A stretch of 64,000 nt of DNA, taken from contig NZ_RJJE01000007.1 in assembly GCF_003721565.1 (NCBI RefSeq), forward strand, positions 86,323 to 150,322, read 5' to 3'. The translations under genes were made by a program, and so were the position numbers. Source of the DNA: Rufibacter immobilis (lineage in GTDB: Bacteria > Bacteroidota > Bacteroidia > Cytophagales > Hymenobacteraceae). The notes beneath the pieces were generated by a model that had not been told where the DNA came from, did not search any database, and saw only the letters and a program-made list of their open reading frames with translations. Positions 47,880 through 56,973 of the stretch are shown here, piece after piece. The first letter of the stretch is position 1. Each line of letters opens with the position of its first letter.

Positions 47880-48689
47880 TTAATCCTGCGGTTTCAGAAG
47901 TTTGAGGCTGTACAGGAGGGGAAGTTTCTCCTCTAACCCTTTGATCCGCCAGTAACCGTCGGGCCCAGAGACCATGTTGGCGAAACAGTTGTAGTAAGAG
48001 TACGGCAGTTCCTGAAGTTCCACCAGTTGCAGTTTCTGCCGCAGCAGAGCGCCTAAGACTTCGCTCAGGGAATGATTCCAGGAGTATTCGGTATAGGAAA
48101 TGGGGGCCTCGCGGTCTGTGTACGTTCCCGTTGATTCCTCTACAATGGGGCCGCCGTTGTTGAAGTAAGAATACTGCACGCGCGTGAAATCATTGTCAAA
48201 CACCCAGACCATGGGGTGGAACTCAGCGAGGAAGAACGTGCCGCCCGGCTTCAGGAAATGCGCCACCACCCGCGCCCACTTCTCCAGATCCGGCAACCAG
48301 CCGATGACACCGTAGGAGGAGAACACGTAGTCAAACTGGCCCTTGAGGTGCTGGGGCAAGTCATACACATTGCAGTGCACAAATTCTGCGTTTAAGCCAA
48401 GCTCCTGGTTCAGTTGCCGCGCCAGGGCGATGGCCTCGTCAGACAAATCCACTCCGGTAGCTTTAGCGCCCAAGCGGGCCCAGGAGAGGGTATCCTGCCC
48501 GAAGTGGCATTGGAGATGGAGCAGCGTTTTGCCGCTCACGTCTCCCAAGGCTTCCAACTCCAGCGGATTCAGGCTGTTCTTACCTTGCCTGAACCCTTCC
48601 ACATCATAAAAGGCCGAGTCTTTGTGCACGCCGGTGCGCAGGTTCCAGGCGTGGCGGTTGATCTCAAAGTAGTCAATAGAAGATTCCAT
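47880..48689 (-). CDS. Class I SAM-dependent methyltransferase
   Basis: This 269-residue methyltransferase has motif I in LLHLQCHFGQDTLSWARLG, the acidic residue of strand 2 in ATGVDLSDEA, and FDYVFSSYGVIGWLPD as motif IV. HFLKPGGTFFLAEFHPM is the post-motif. ATG 48689 (MESSIDYFEINRHAWN) is preferred over 48719. The aromatic-rich tail suggests a small-molecule substrate, which is unknown. Confidence 0.82.
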   Translation of the reverse strand: MESSIDYFEINRHAWNLRTGVHKDSAFYDVEGFRQGKNSLNPLELEALGDVSGKTLLHLQCHFGQDTLSWARLGAKATGVDLSDEAIALARQLNQELGLNAEFVHCNVYDLPQHLKGQFDYVFSSYGVIGWLPDLEKWARVVAHFLKPGGTFFLAEFHPMVWVFDNDFTRVQYSYFNNGGPIVEESTGTYTDREAPISYTEYSWNHSLSEVLGALLRQKLQLVELQELPYSYYNCFANMVSGPDGYWRIKGLEEKLPLLYSLKLLKPQD

Positions 48690-48800
48690 GATAGACGTTA
48701 GAGGTTGGATAATAGACAACTGAAAGAAGAATTATCCCTATCTAAAATAGTATTTGGTGCATTTCTGACGTCTATCGTCTAGATCTGAAGACAAACCTCC

Positions 48801-49862
48801 TTAAAACGGAAACGACAGTTGCCCGCTCTGGTGCTTGCCGTAGCTGAGGTTGGAGACGGTGATGCCCAGCAGCCGGACGGGTTTGGTGGGAAGAAAGGGC
48901 GTACGCAGCAAATCGGTGGCAATGTCCAGGAGCACTTCCTCGGCGCGTACGCTGGAGTAGAACGTTTTGCTGCGGGTGTTGAGGGTGAAATCGTGGTACT
49001 TGAGTTTGAGCGTGATGGTTTTGCCGCTGGCTTCCAGCCGGTGCAGGTCATAGGCCACCTCCTCGGCGAGCCGCTGTAACTGGGGCAGCATCTCGTCTTC
49101 GGTTTCCAGGTCCTCGCCGAAGGTGCGCTCAGAGCCAATGCTCTTCCTGATGCGGTTGGGTTCCACGGGGCGTTCGTCCAGGGCCCGCGCAATCTGGTAG
49201 AAATAAGACCCAGACTTGCCGAAGTGCCGGCGCAGGTCCATTTCAGAACGCGCCTTGAGGTCGGCCCCGTTGTGGATGCCCAGTTGCTTCATCTTGGCCG
49301 CCGTCACATCGCCAATGCCATAGAATTTTTCAATGGGCAGAGCTTCCACAAAGGCTTCGGCCTCGTCTGGCAATACCACCGTCAACCCATTCGGCTTATT
49401 CTTGCCGGAAGCCACTTTGGCCAGAAACTTATTGAAGGACACCCCCGCCGAGGCCGTGAGCCCGGTTTCCTGCAAAATTTCATGTTTAATGCGCTGCGCG
49501 ATGAACATCGCCGATTTGAGCCCCATCTTATTTTCGGTCACGTCCAGATAGGCCTCGTCTAGGGAAAGCGGTTCCACCAAATCTGTGTAGCGCAGGAAAA
49601 TCTCCCGTATCTGCCTGGACACCTGCTGGTACACCTCAAAGCGCGTGGGCACCATGATGAGGTGCGGGCATTTGCGCAGGGCCACCTGTGAGGGCATGGC
49701 TGAGAATACGCCGTACTGCCGCGCCTCATAGCTGGCCGCCGCCACCACGCCCCGGGCCTTGGTGCCGCCCACGGCCACCGGCTTTCCGCGCAGCGCAGGG
49801 TTGTCGCGCTGCTCCACGGAGGCGAAGAAGGCATCCATGTCTATGTGAATGATTTTGCGCAA
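48801..49862 (-). CDS. dinB: DNA polymerase IV (DinB)
   Basis: This 353-residue Y-family polymerase has catalytic Asp8 in IIHIDMDAFFASVEQRD and the Asp-Glu pair in EPLSLDEAYLDVT. RGVVAAASYEARQYGVFSAMPS gives the fingers, and a helix-hairpin-helix and little finger follow (KSIGSERTFGED). It makes translesion DNA and is often SOS-induced. The start is a TTG (complement of 49860-49862), as the next ATG would remove part of the active site. A second Y-family polymerase, UmuC, is in the same window. Confidence 0.95.
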   Translation of the reverse strand: MRKIIHIDMDAFFASVEQRDNPALRGKPVAVGGTKARGVVAAASYEARQYGVFSAMPSQVALRKCPHLIMVPTRFEVYQQVSRQIREIFLRYTDLVEPLSLDEAYLDVTENKMGLKSAMFIAQRIKHEILQETGLTASAGVSFNKFLAKVASGKNKPNGLTVVLPDEAEAFVEALPIEKFYGIGDVTAAKMKQLGIHNGADLKARSEMDLRRHFGKSGSYFYQIARALDERPVEPNRIRKSIGSERTFGEDLETEDEMLPQLQRLAEEVAYDLHRLEASGKTITLKLKYHDFTLNTRSKTFYSSVRAEEVLLDIATDLLRTPFLPTKPVRLLGITVSNLSYGKHQSGQLSFPF

Positions 49863-50105
49863 CGGGCAGGGTTGGTTTCTAGGTTAAACAGGGCCAAAAA
49901 GGGAAGCAGCCGGGTAATCTGAATTTTATTTCCTTGATTTACAAGCCAAAAACTTTTAAAGGTTTATCCTTGTAAAATGATTCATGAACTTGCGGCGTTT
50001 CCCCTACGTACTGCGAAGTTAGCTCCTAAAAAGCTCTTGGACTAACCGGGAAACGGGACAACCTTAAACAATGCTTTCAACCAACCTCTATTAATCCAAT
50101 TTACT

Positions 50106-50714
50106 ATGAAACTCAAATCTTTACTGTCTCTTGTTGCTTGTGGTGTGGCTAGCCAGCTCATGATTGGTTGCAGCTCCTCTAATCAGTATTTTGACTTCAG
50201 TGTGCCTGCCACCACCTACCATAAAGCGGCTCCCAAGTCTACGGAAACAACTGCTATAGCCCCGGCCGCCACGCAGGCAGAGGCCGTGGCGGTGGTAGCC
50301 CCGGGAGAGCCTGAAACAACTGTTGCCCCGCTGGCCACCGCTAAGGCGGAGAAAGCACCCGTGATGGAAGCCAACGCCGCCAAACCAACCGCTTCAAGAG
50401 AGGTAGCCCGTACAGCCCCGCTTACCTCGGCAGCGGTAGCGTCTGCCTTGGAAGCCAACCCGCACGTGAAGGGTCTGGCCAATGAACTGGCGTCTGCCAA
50501 AAGCAAGAAAGACGTGAAAATGGCTACCAAGAAAATCATGCGGGAGGCCAAAGCCGTTAAAAAAACGAACGCCCTGAACCAGTACGTGAAAATTGGTTTG
50601 ATCCTGCTGGTGGCCGGTGTGCTGCTGAGCGTGATCCCAGGCTTAGGACTGGTGGGAGCGCTGGCCGCCATTGTAGGTCTGGTGTTCATCTTGCTGGGCT
50701 TGCTGGAAATGTAA
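50106..50714 (+). CDS. Lipoprotein with C-terminal membrane segments, unknown function
   Basis: This 202-residue protein has a lipoprotein signal ending in LMIGC (Cys22) and a long Ala/Thr/Pro-rich low-complexity stretch (residues 40-125). Two adjacent C-terminal hydrophobic segments follow (LILLVAGVLLSVIPGLGLVG, ALAAIVGLVFILLG). The combination of lipid anchor and C-terminal membrane segments is unusual. I do not recognise the function. A strong terminator follows. Confidence 0.7.
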   Translation: MKLKSLLSLVACGVASQLMIGCSSSNQYFDFSVPATTYHKAAPKSTETTAIAPAATQAEAVAVVAPGEPETTVAPLATAKAEKAPVMEANAAKPTASREVARTAPLTSAAVASALEANPHVKGLANELASAKSKKDVKMATKKIMREAKAVKKTNALNQYVKIGLILLVAGVLLSVIPGLGLVGALAAIVGLVFILLGLLEM

Positions 50715-50737
50715 CCCCGCACCATTCCTTCTCACGC

Positions 50738-50775
50738 AAAAGGCACCGCTCTCTCTGGGCGGTGCCTTTTGTTTT
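50738..50775 (+). terminator. Terminator after the lipoprotein gene
   Basis: AAAAGGCACCGC pairs with GCGGTGCCTTTT, then GTTTTAG follows. The hairpin repeat at 50771 begins within its tail. Confidence 0.88.
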
Positions 50776-50831
50776 AGCCTCGATTTTAGAAAAATGGCCC
50801 CTAAACGTAAACCTATACGTTTAGGGGCTCT
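50771..50831. repeat. Hairpin repeat, three-arm copy
   Basis: GTTTTAGCCTCGATTTTAG and AAAAATGGCCCCTAAACG form the usual pair, but a third arm CGTTTAGGGGCTC follows at 50819-50831. CCTAAACGTA (50798-50807) pairs with TACGTTTAGG, so the right arm can fold either way. Confidence 0.8.
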
Positions 50832-50995
50832 GGCTGCCATTCAAAGTTCAGATTGACTTTCCCGATGCGATTATAATTCCCGCTCCAATGCTTCTGTACT
50901 TCAAACTCAGAAGAGCATACTTTTTCCCCAAGGAAAGGAGATTACCGCAGTTCGTTAACCAGCTTTACATAAAAGCTCAAAGAGCTTCAAAGAAG

Positions 50996-51181
50996 CTAAT
51001 CATCATGGCGGTGGAGGTAGTAGAGCACGTAACCGGCAATAGTGATGGATGCCCGTAGTATCCAGCCTAAGGGTCGGCCCCAGTTGTCTACCCACAGCAG
51101 CAGGAAATGATTGGCCCCAAACGAAGCCACCAGCAGAGAAACCACCCCCATCAGAAAGATAAGCAAGCCCAAGTATTTCAT
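50996..51181 (-). CDS. Small two-span membrane protein
   Basis: This 61-residue protein, MKYLGLLIFLMGVVSLLVAS..., has two hydrophobic segments (about residues 3-22 and 40-57) around NHFLLLWVDNWG. ATG 51181 is chosen over an earlier start at 51250 because it begins the first membrane segment. It resembles small conserved membrane proteins of the phylum. No function is recognised. Confidence 0.6.
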   Translation of the reverse strand: MKYLGLLIFLMGVVSLLVASFGANHFLLLWVDNWGRPLGWILRASITIAGYVLYYLHRHDD

Positions 51182-51278
51182 AGAAGAACAGTTAGGAAGC
51201 GGTACAGTATGAATATAGCAAATGATGCAGTTGCCCGCCATATTCCACAAAGCATTGCGAGAGAATCTAAAAAAAGAT

Positions 51279-51328
51279 CGCCCGCGTTTAGGGGCAGTTT
51301 TTCTAAAAACGGCCCCTAAACGCGGGCG
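51279..51328. repeat. Hairpin repeat with extended flanks
   Basis: CGCCCGCGTTTAGGGGC pairs with GCCCCTAAACGCGGGCG. The outer CGCCCGC/GCGGGCG pairs are specific to this copy. It lies between two reverse-strand genes. Confidence 0.93.
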
Positions 51329-51358
51329 GGTGAAGATGGAGAGTAACCGGCCTTAGGC

Positions 51359-51745
51359 TTAGTTGTTGTATTCCTGCGGCACGCCGCCGGTACCCGCCTG
51401 GGACGGAATGCCTAATTTCCGCTCGCGCTGCTGCTGGTACTGCTGGAACTGGGTCACGGAGAGTACCCCTTTGAGGGACTCCAGACGGGTGGCGCTGATC
51501 AGGTCCATGGTGGCTTTGAGCTGGCGCGGGTCGTTTTTGTGGTCCTTCTTGGCTTTCTCCAGTTGCTGTACGCTAGCCAAGTTAATTTCCTTCACCTTGG
51601 CCGCCTGCGCCGGGTTTAGCTTCAGGTGCTGGGTCATGGTGGTGGTCATGGCCTGGGCGCGGGCCTCTGGATTGGCCTGGGCCGTCTGAGCCTGGCTCGT
51701 GAAAGTGGTGAAGGCCAGGGCCAGCAAAAAAATAAACTTCTTCAT
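51359..51745 (-). CDS. Exported Spy/CpxP-like small protein
   Basis: This 128-residue protein has a signal peptide (KKFIFLLALAFTTFTSQAQ) followed by helical, charged and Gln-rich sequence: HLKLNPAQAAKVKEINL and SVTQFQQYQQQRERKLG. This matches the LTxxQ-type helical pattern of Spy/CpxP-related proteins, many of which help envelope stress responses. ATG 51745 is chosen over 51760. It diverges from tex. Confidence 0.65.
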   Translation of the reverse strand: MKKFIFLLALAFTTFTSQAQTAQANPEARAQAMTTTMTQHLKLNPAQAAKVKEINLASVQQLEKAKKDHKNDPRQLKATMDLISATRLESLKGVLSVTQFQQYQQQRERKLGIPSQAGTGGVPQEYNN

Positions 51746-51925
51746 ATTGGTTATTCGCATTAATGCTCAGGAACCCGAGGCTCGGCATCCGTTGGCAGAA
51801 GCCCGGGCGCACCGGAATAGTTCCGGTAACAGAGCGGCAATTTACAAAAACCGGGCCAGTCTGCCCAGGCGGTTAAGGGCCACAAAAGCCGTTGCCCGGG
51901 TATACAGGTTCCGCTATTTTCGCCG

Positions 51926-51933
51926 TATCTTTG
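51926..51933 (+). promoter_or_regulatory. -7 promoter box of tex
   Basis: TATCTTTG matches TAnnTTTG. The ATG of tex is at 52004, so the leader is about 65 bases. Confidence 0.5.
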
Positions 51934-52003
51934 ACATCTGTGGTCCGCTATTCCAGAACGCAGCACACAGAGAACAGAGTCTTTTAGAACGATTAAATTT
52001 AGC

Positions 52004-54262
52004 ATGCCAGAAAACCATTTCAAGAAGATTGCGGGGGAGTTGCAGGTAAGTGAGCGTCAGGTAGAAGCCACCGTGCAATTGCTGGATGAAGGTGCCACTG
52101 TCCCTTTTATTGCCCGTTATCGCAAAGAAGTAACCGGAACGCTGGATGAAGTGGCCATTGCCGCCATCCGGGACCGCATTGAACAGCTCCGCGACCTGGA
52201 CAAACGCCGTGAGAGCATCCTGAAGTCCCTGAAAGACCAGGAGAAACTCACCCCGGAACTGGAGGCGCAGGTATTGGCCGCCCAGACCATGGCCGTGCTG
52301 GAAGACATTTACCTGCCGTTCAAACCCAAACGCCGCACCCGCGCCACCATCGCCCGCGAGAAAGGACTGGAGCCTCTGGCCCAAACCCTGTTTGAGCAGG
52401 CGAACGTGGACGTGGAGGCCGAAGCCGCCGCATTCGTGAGCGAAGAAAAAGAAGTGAAATCTTCTGAGGAAGCCCTGGCCGGAGCCCGTGACATCATTGC
52501 CGAGTGGGTGAACGAGAACCCCGAAGCCCGTGCCAGCATCCGGAACCTGTTTGAGAAACAAGGCGTGTTCAAAGCCCGCGTCATTCCCGGCAAGGAAGAG
52601 GAAGGCCAGAAATACAAAGATTATTTTGAGTGGGACGAGCCCATTGAGAAAGCCCCCAGTCACCGCATTCTGGCCATGCGCCGCGGCGAAAAGGAGATGG
52701 TGCTCATGCTGGATGCCCAACCCGATGAGGAACAAGCCATTGAAGCGTTGGAACGTCAGTTCGTGAAAGGCAATAATGCCGCTGCCCAACAGGTGAAGCT
52801 GGCCGTGAAAGATTCCTATAAGCGTCTGCTGCGCCTGAGCATGGAAACGGAGGTGCGGCTGTCTTCCAAGAAACGCGCCGATGAAGAAGCCATCAGAGTG
52901 TTCGCCGATAACCTGCGGCCCATGCTGCTGGCGGCTCCGCTGGGGCAGAAGCGCGTGCTGGCCATTGACCCGGGCTTTAGAACCGGCTGTAAAGTAGTAG
53001 CCCTGGATGAGCAAGGCAAACTCCTGCACTACGAGGCCATTTTCCCGCACAACGGCGCCAACCAAGCCACTCTGGCCGGACAGCAAGTGATGGTGTTATG
53101 TCATAAATACAACATTGAAGCCATCGCTATTGGCAACGGAACCGCCAGCCGCGAGACTGAAACCTTTGTGCGCGGCCTCGGCCTGCCCAATTCTATTGCC
53201 ATCATCATGGTGAATGAAAGCGGTGCTTCTATCTATTCAGCCTCAGAAGTGGCCCGGGAGGAGTTCCCAGACCAGGACATCACCGTTCGGGGTGCCGTTT
53301 CCATCGGTCGTAGGTTAATGGACCCATTGGCGGAGTTGGTGAAGATAGACCCTAAATCCATTGGTGTAGGCCAGTACCAACACGACGTAGACCAGAACGC
53401 ACTCAAGCACAGTCTGGACGATGTGGTGATGAGTTGCGTGAACGCCGTGGGCGTGGAAGTGAACACCGCCAGCAAGCAATTGTTGACCTATGTATCTGGT
53501 TTAGGGCCGCAGTTGGCCCAGAACATTGTAGAGTACCGCAACCAGAACGGTCCGTTCAAGACCCGCAACGAGCTGCGCAAGGTGGCCCGCTTAGGCGATA
53601 AAGCCTTTGAACAGGCGGCCGGTTTCTTGCGCATCAGGGAAGGGAAACACCCATTGGATTCCAGCGCCGTGCACCCAGAGCGTTACGAGTTGGTAGAGCA
53701 GATGGCCAAAGATTTAGGCGCTACGGTAGAAGACCTGTTGAAAAACGCAGAATTGCGCAAGCAGATTGACCTGAAGAAATACGTGTCTGACACCGTGGGT
53801 TTGCCTACCCTGCAAGATATCTTAAGCGAACTTTCCAAGCCGGGCCGTGACCCACGTGAATCTTTTGAAGCTTTCAGTTTCACCGAAGGGGTAAATGAAA
53901 TCAAAGACCTGCGCACGGGCATGAAACTACCCGGCATTGTGACCAACATCACCGCCTTCGGGGCATTCGTGGACATTGGGGTGCACCAAGACGGTCTGGT
54001 ACACGTGAGCCACCTGTCTGACCGTTTCGTGAGCAACCCGCATGACGTGGTGAAAGTGGGGCAGAAGGTAGAAGTGACCGTGCTGGAAGTAGAAGTAGGC
54101 CGCAAGCGCATTGCCCTCTCCATGAAAGGCGACCCCACCGCTGCCGGTGCTAAACCAAGCCGCGGCAATGACCGCAAGCAAAGCGGTGCTCGCCGGGAAG
54201 CGCCGGTAGAGGAAGAAGATATGGCTACCAAGCTGAACAAGCTGAAGAGTATGTTCAGGTAA
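52004..54262 (+). CDS. tex: Tex-family RNA-binding transcription factor
   Basis: This 752-residue protein has the full Tex architecture. An N-terminal helical region holds VPFIARYRKEVTGTLDE. A YqgF/RNase H-like domain starts VLAIDPGFRTGCKVVALDEQG (about residues 323-345). Helix-hairpin-helix domains follow (YVSGLGPQLAQNIVEYRN), and a C-terminal S1 domain is PGIVTNITAFGAFVDIGVHQ. Tex binds nucleic acid and RNA polymerase and aids transcription tolerance. It is monocistronic with a terminator behind. Confidence 0.95.
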   Translation: MPENHFKKIAGELQVSERQVEATVQLLDEGATVPFIARYRKEVTGTLDEVAIAAIRDRIEQLRDLDKRRESILKSLKDQEKLTPELEAQVLAAQTMAVLEDIYLPFKPKRRTRATIAREKGLEPLAQTLFEQANVDVEAEAAAFVSEEKEVKSSEEALAGARDIIAEWVNENPEARASIRNLFEKQGVFKARVIPGKEEEGQKYKDYFEWDEPIEKAPSHRILAMRRGEKEMVLMLDAQPDEEQAIEALERQFVKGNNAAAQQVKLAVKDSYKRLLRLSMETEVRLSSKKRADEEAIRVFADNLRPMLLAAPLGQKRVLAIDPGFRTGCKVVALDEQGKLLHYEAIFPHNGANQATLAGQQVMVLCHKYNIEAIAIGNGTASRETETFVRGLGLPNSIAIIMVNESGASIYSASEVAREEFPDQDITVRGAVSIGRRLMDPLAELVKIDPKSIGVGQYQHDVDQNALKHSLDDVVMSCVNAVGVEVNTASKQLLTYVSGLGPQLAQNIVEYRNQNGPFKTRNELRKVARLGDKAFEQAAGFLRIREGKHPLDSSAVHPERYELVEQMAKDLGATVEDLLKNAELRKQIDLKKYVSDTVGLPTLQDILSELSKPGRDPRESFEAFSFTEGVNEIKDLRTGMKLPGIVTNITAFGAFVDIGVHQDGLVHVSHLSDRFVSNPHDVVKVGQKVEVTVLEVEVGRKRIALSMKGDPTAAGAKPSRGNDRKQSGARREAPVEEEDMATKLNKLKSMFR

Positions 54263-54280
54263 GGCATACATACATTTACT

Positions 54281-54326
54281 AAAGAAGGCCAGAGAATTTC
54301 TCTGGCCTTCTTTGTTTCTAGTTTCT
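54281..54326 (+). terminator. Terminator after tex (first of two identical copies)
   Basis: GGCCAGAGAA and TTCTCTGGCC pair around one T, followed by TTCTTTG. The 40 bases from 54287 to 54326 recur exactly at 55973-56012. Confidence 0.88.
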
Positions 54327-54383
54327 TTACTTCTCTTTAACTTTAAGTGCAAAATATTCAATTATTTATAATTTCATTTTTCA

Positions 54384-55946
54384 ATGCAAAAACTTTTACC
54401 CTTCCTTTTACTGGTATTTTTTACTGTTACTGTTCAGGCTCAGAAAGACACCTTACGCATTAAAAATATCACCTATGCTTCCCCGTTCGAGCAAAAGTAT
54501 CTAGGCGCTGTAGACACTGGTGACTTAAACAAACTGGCTCTTTTATTGGTGGTAAATCCAGCTATCACAGAGACAGAGCTAGAAAATGCCAGACAAAAGA
54601 TGCAGCAGCTTTACACAGCTCTGGACTTGGCCAAAGTTCGGGATAAGCCACTCAACAAACAGGTGAAGATGATCTTTGAAATGGCGCACAGAAACTTCCT
54701 TAAGAAGTATGAGAATATTGCCTCATTTGACCAAATCATGAAAACGGGCACCTACAACTGTGTCAGCGCCACAGCCCTGTATGTTCTTGTTTTAGAGCAT
54801 TATAATATTGGCTATGAAATAAAGCAATTACCTACGCACGTTTATCTGGTGGCAGATCCTAAAGGCAGTCATATTATGGTGGAAACCACAGATCCAGCGG
54901 GTGGTTATTTTATGCCAGACCCCAAATTCAAAAAGAGTTATGTAGAATACTTACAGAAAGGTAAACTGGTAAGTGAAGAAGATGTCCGGACCAAAGGGGT
55001 AGAAGGTGTTTTCAATGAGCAGTTCAGGGCAGACAAGAACATTAACTTCCAACAGCTGGTGTCTCTACAGTACTATAACGAAGGGGTAAAGCAATATGAG
55101 GAGCAGGCTTATGAAAAGGCCAGCAAAGCGTTTCAAAAAGCGTACCGCCTCTATCCTAACCATGAGACACGTTATCTACTCACATCATCGTTAGCCCAAC
55201 AATTGGAAGGCATCAACTATGACAAAATGGAACAGATAGAATTATTAACAAACTTCTATGCCATGCAACCCGGCGATGCTTTCAGAGATGAGTTTGCCAA
55301 TGACTTCAAACGCCTTACGCAAAAGCATCTACTGGAAAAACCAGACACTGCATTCTACAACAAGATCTACGCAGCTTTCAAGGGTACCGCTAGAGATAGT
55401 GTTTCCATGAAAGATATTGGCTATGTCTATCACTTCCACAACGGGCGTGTGCAGGCAATGAACAACCAATACCCCAAGGCTATGGAGTATCTGACCAAAG
55501 CCTATGGGTTCAACCCTGCCAGTGCGGAATTAACAGGAGTGATGAAATCTGTTATTTATGACCAATTAAACCGTAACCGGTTTTCAGAGGATCTCTCTAA
55601 GACAGTAGAGCAGTATCAGAAGAACTTCAGCTTCTTGAAAGGAGACCAAACGTTCCACAATGTCTGTCTTCTGGCGTATGCCCGTGCCGTGCAGAACGCC
55701 TTCAGCGAAGATAAACGAACCGAAGGTAAGAAAATGCTTCTTTCTCTTGAGGCGTTGTATAAGCAAAATAAAGGTGATATTACAGATCGTATGATGGGTG
55801 AGCTGTTTCTGGTAGCCTGCCAGTCTTACTATCGGGCAAAGAGTCCTGCGGGAATGAAAGAATATGCAAAGAAAGGCCTTGCTTATGACCCCAGAAACGA
55901 GCACCTAAAGCAGGTGGCCGCTATGCCAGCGGGTACTAAGTTGTAA
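54384..55946 (+). CDS. Exported TPR protein with transglutaminase-like domain
   Basis: This 520-residue protein has a signal peptide (residues 1-19, ending VQAQ). A Cys-His-acid transglutaminase-like core follows: Cys126 in GTYNCVSATALY, His152 in LPTHVYLVAD and Asp170 in VETTDPAGGY. TPR-like helices occupy about residues 225-510 (YEKASKAFQKAYRLYPNH). It is probably periplasmic, perhaps a protease or scaffold. An identical 40-base terminator lies on both sides of the gene. Confidence 0.75.
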   Translation: MQKLLPFLLLVFFTVTVQAQKDTLRIKNITYASPFEQKYLGAVDTGDLNKLALLLVVNPAITETELENARQKMQQLYTALDLAKVRDKPLNKQVKMIFEMAHRNFLKKYENIASFDQIMKTGTYNCVSATALYVLVLEHYNIGYEIKQLPTHVYLVADPKGSHIMVETTDPAGGYFMPDPKFKKSYVEYLQKGKLVSEEDVRTKGVEGVFNEQFRADKNINFQQLVSLQYYNEGVKQYEEQAYEKASKAFQKAYRLYPNHETRYLLTSSLAQQLEGINYDKMEQIELLTNFYAMQPGDAFRDEFANDFKRLTQKHLLEKPDTAFYNKIYAAFKGTARDSVSMKDIGYVYHFHNGRVQAMNNQYPKAMEYLTKAYGFNPASAELTGVMKSVIYDQLNRNRFSEDLSKTVEQYQKNFSFLKGDQTFHNVCLLAYARAVQNAFSEDKRTEGKKMLLSLEALYKQNKGDITDRMMGELFLVACQSYYRAKSPAGMKEYAKKGLAYDPRNEHLKQVAAMPAGTKL

Positions 55947-55967
55947 TCTTGAATAAACTTTAAAAGC

Positions 55968-56012
55968 CAAAGGGCCAGAGAATTTCTCTGGCCTTCTTTG
56001 TTTCTAGTTTCT
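55968..56012 (+). terminator. Terminator, second copy of the 40-base repeat
   Basis: The same GGCCAGAGAA/TTCTCTGGCC stem and tail as after tex, at 55973-56012. It ends the TPR/transglutaminase gene. Confidence 0.88.
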
Positions 56013-56320
56013 AATTAGGAACTGCTGCCGTTTAGCGCCTCTTTTTCCAGAAATAGGTCTAAACCACAGCGCTAGGTTTAGGTAGGGTTTACTAGATAAG
56101 ATTTTTTATCAACGCGTTAATAAATAAGATGTTAGGTGTTGAGTGGTGCGTTTTATATAGTAACAGTAGTAACTCTCAGGAAGATAATATATGCGTTTTG
56201 TACAATGCATTTATTAATTCTTTGCAAAACCTGAAGTATTGAAATCAAGTTAATACAATGATAGCCAATACCTTTCCTGCAGTCTGCGGAAGAGGGGCAC
56301 TTATAGATGTGTTGAAGTAA
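56013..56320. other. Intergenic stretch with hairpin repeat
   Basis: This part holds the repeat at 56029-56064 and then about 250 AT-rich bases without gene or clear promoter. Confidence 0.4.
56029..56064. repeat. Hairpin repeat, imperfect copy
   Basis: CGTTTAGCGCCTCTTTTTCC is followed by AGAAATAGGTCTAAAC. The right arm has several changes. Confidence 0.7.
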
Positions 56321-56749
56321 ATGCAAACAGACCCATACCTACAACTGGAAGTCGACCGGCTGCACCATGCCTTGGTGCTGCACTGGAAGGATTTTGTGCC
56401 CAGTGAGGTATACCGCGAGGGGCTGTTGGAAGCAATTCAGGTATCCAGGAGGGAAGGGCTGCAGAACTGGGTCATGGACATGAAACTCATGAAGGTGATC
56501 CGGCAGGCCGATCAGGACTGGACCATCAATACCTGGTTTCCGCAGTTCCAGTTGCTGGGCATCAGGCGTTTAGCCTTTGTGGTTTCTGATGACATCTTCA
56601 ACCAAATGGCCGTAAGTAGCATGGTGGCTACCTTACGCCCCAAGTTCCACTCAGATGTGGAGTATTTCCAGGAGCTGGTTTCAGCATCGCGCTGGGCGCA
56701 GGAAAATACCGGTGGGCTTAGCGATTTTGGCCTGTTTTCCGTAAAATAG
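56321..56749 (+). CDS. Small soluble protein, STAS-like pattern
   Basis: This 142-residue cytosolic protein alternates strands and helices: LVLHWKDFVPSEVYREGLLEAI, NWVMDMKLMKVI and RRLAFVVSDDIF. The order resembles STAS/SpoIIAA-like folds found in this phylum, but I see no phosphorylation-site serine. Function is unknown. It is followed by two small genes on the same strand, probably one operon. Confidence 0.55.
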   Translation: MQTDPYLQLEVDRLHHALVLHWKDFVPSEVYREGLLEAIQVSRREGLQNWVMDMKLMKVIRQADQDWTINTWFPQFQLLGIRRLAFVVSDDIFNQMAVSSMVATLRPKFHSDVEYFQELVSASRWAQENTGGLSDFGLFSVK

Positions 56750-56773
56750 CACCTAAACCCATTTTTACCCTGC

Positions 56774-56962
56774 ATGAACATCCGGAAAAAAGTGAAAGTG
56801 ATTCTTCCGCTGGAAGGTGGCCGTTTTGTGGCCCTTGGTGTATTTGTGAAAGCCGCTGAGCAAGCCCAGTGGTCTGATCAGGAAATACAGTCAGTGATTG
56901 ATGAGGTGGTGGAAGCCAGCGAGACCGAGGCCCTGGCCATTATGCAATCGTACACCGCCTAA
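56774..56962 (+). CDS. Small protein of unknown function
   Basis: This 62-residue acidic protein ([20 protein letters not shown] then a helical, Glu-rich tail) starts 24 bases after the previous stop. It ends 11 bases before the next gene. Same strand and tight spacing support it as a real gene. No family recognised. Confidence 0.5.
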   Translation: MNIRKKVKVILPLEGGRFVALGVFVKAAEQAQWSDQEIQSVIDEVVEASETEALAIMQSYTA

Positions 56963-56973
56963 TTTTTCTGCCT

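Noticed and set aside
51914..53086. 390-codon open frame antisense to tex
   Set aside because: It overlaps the conserved tex coding region entirely; composition is His/Gln/Phe-biased.
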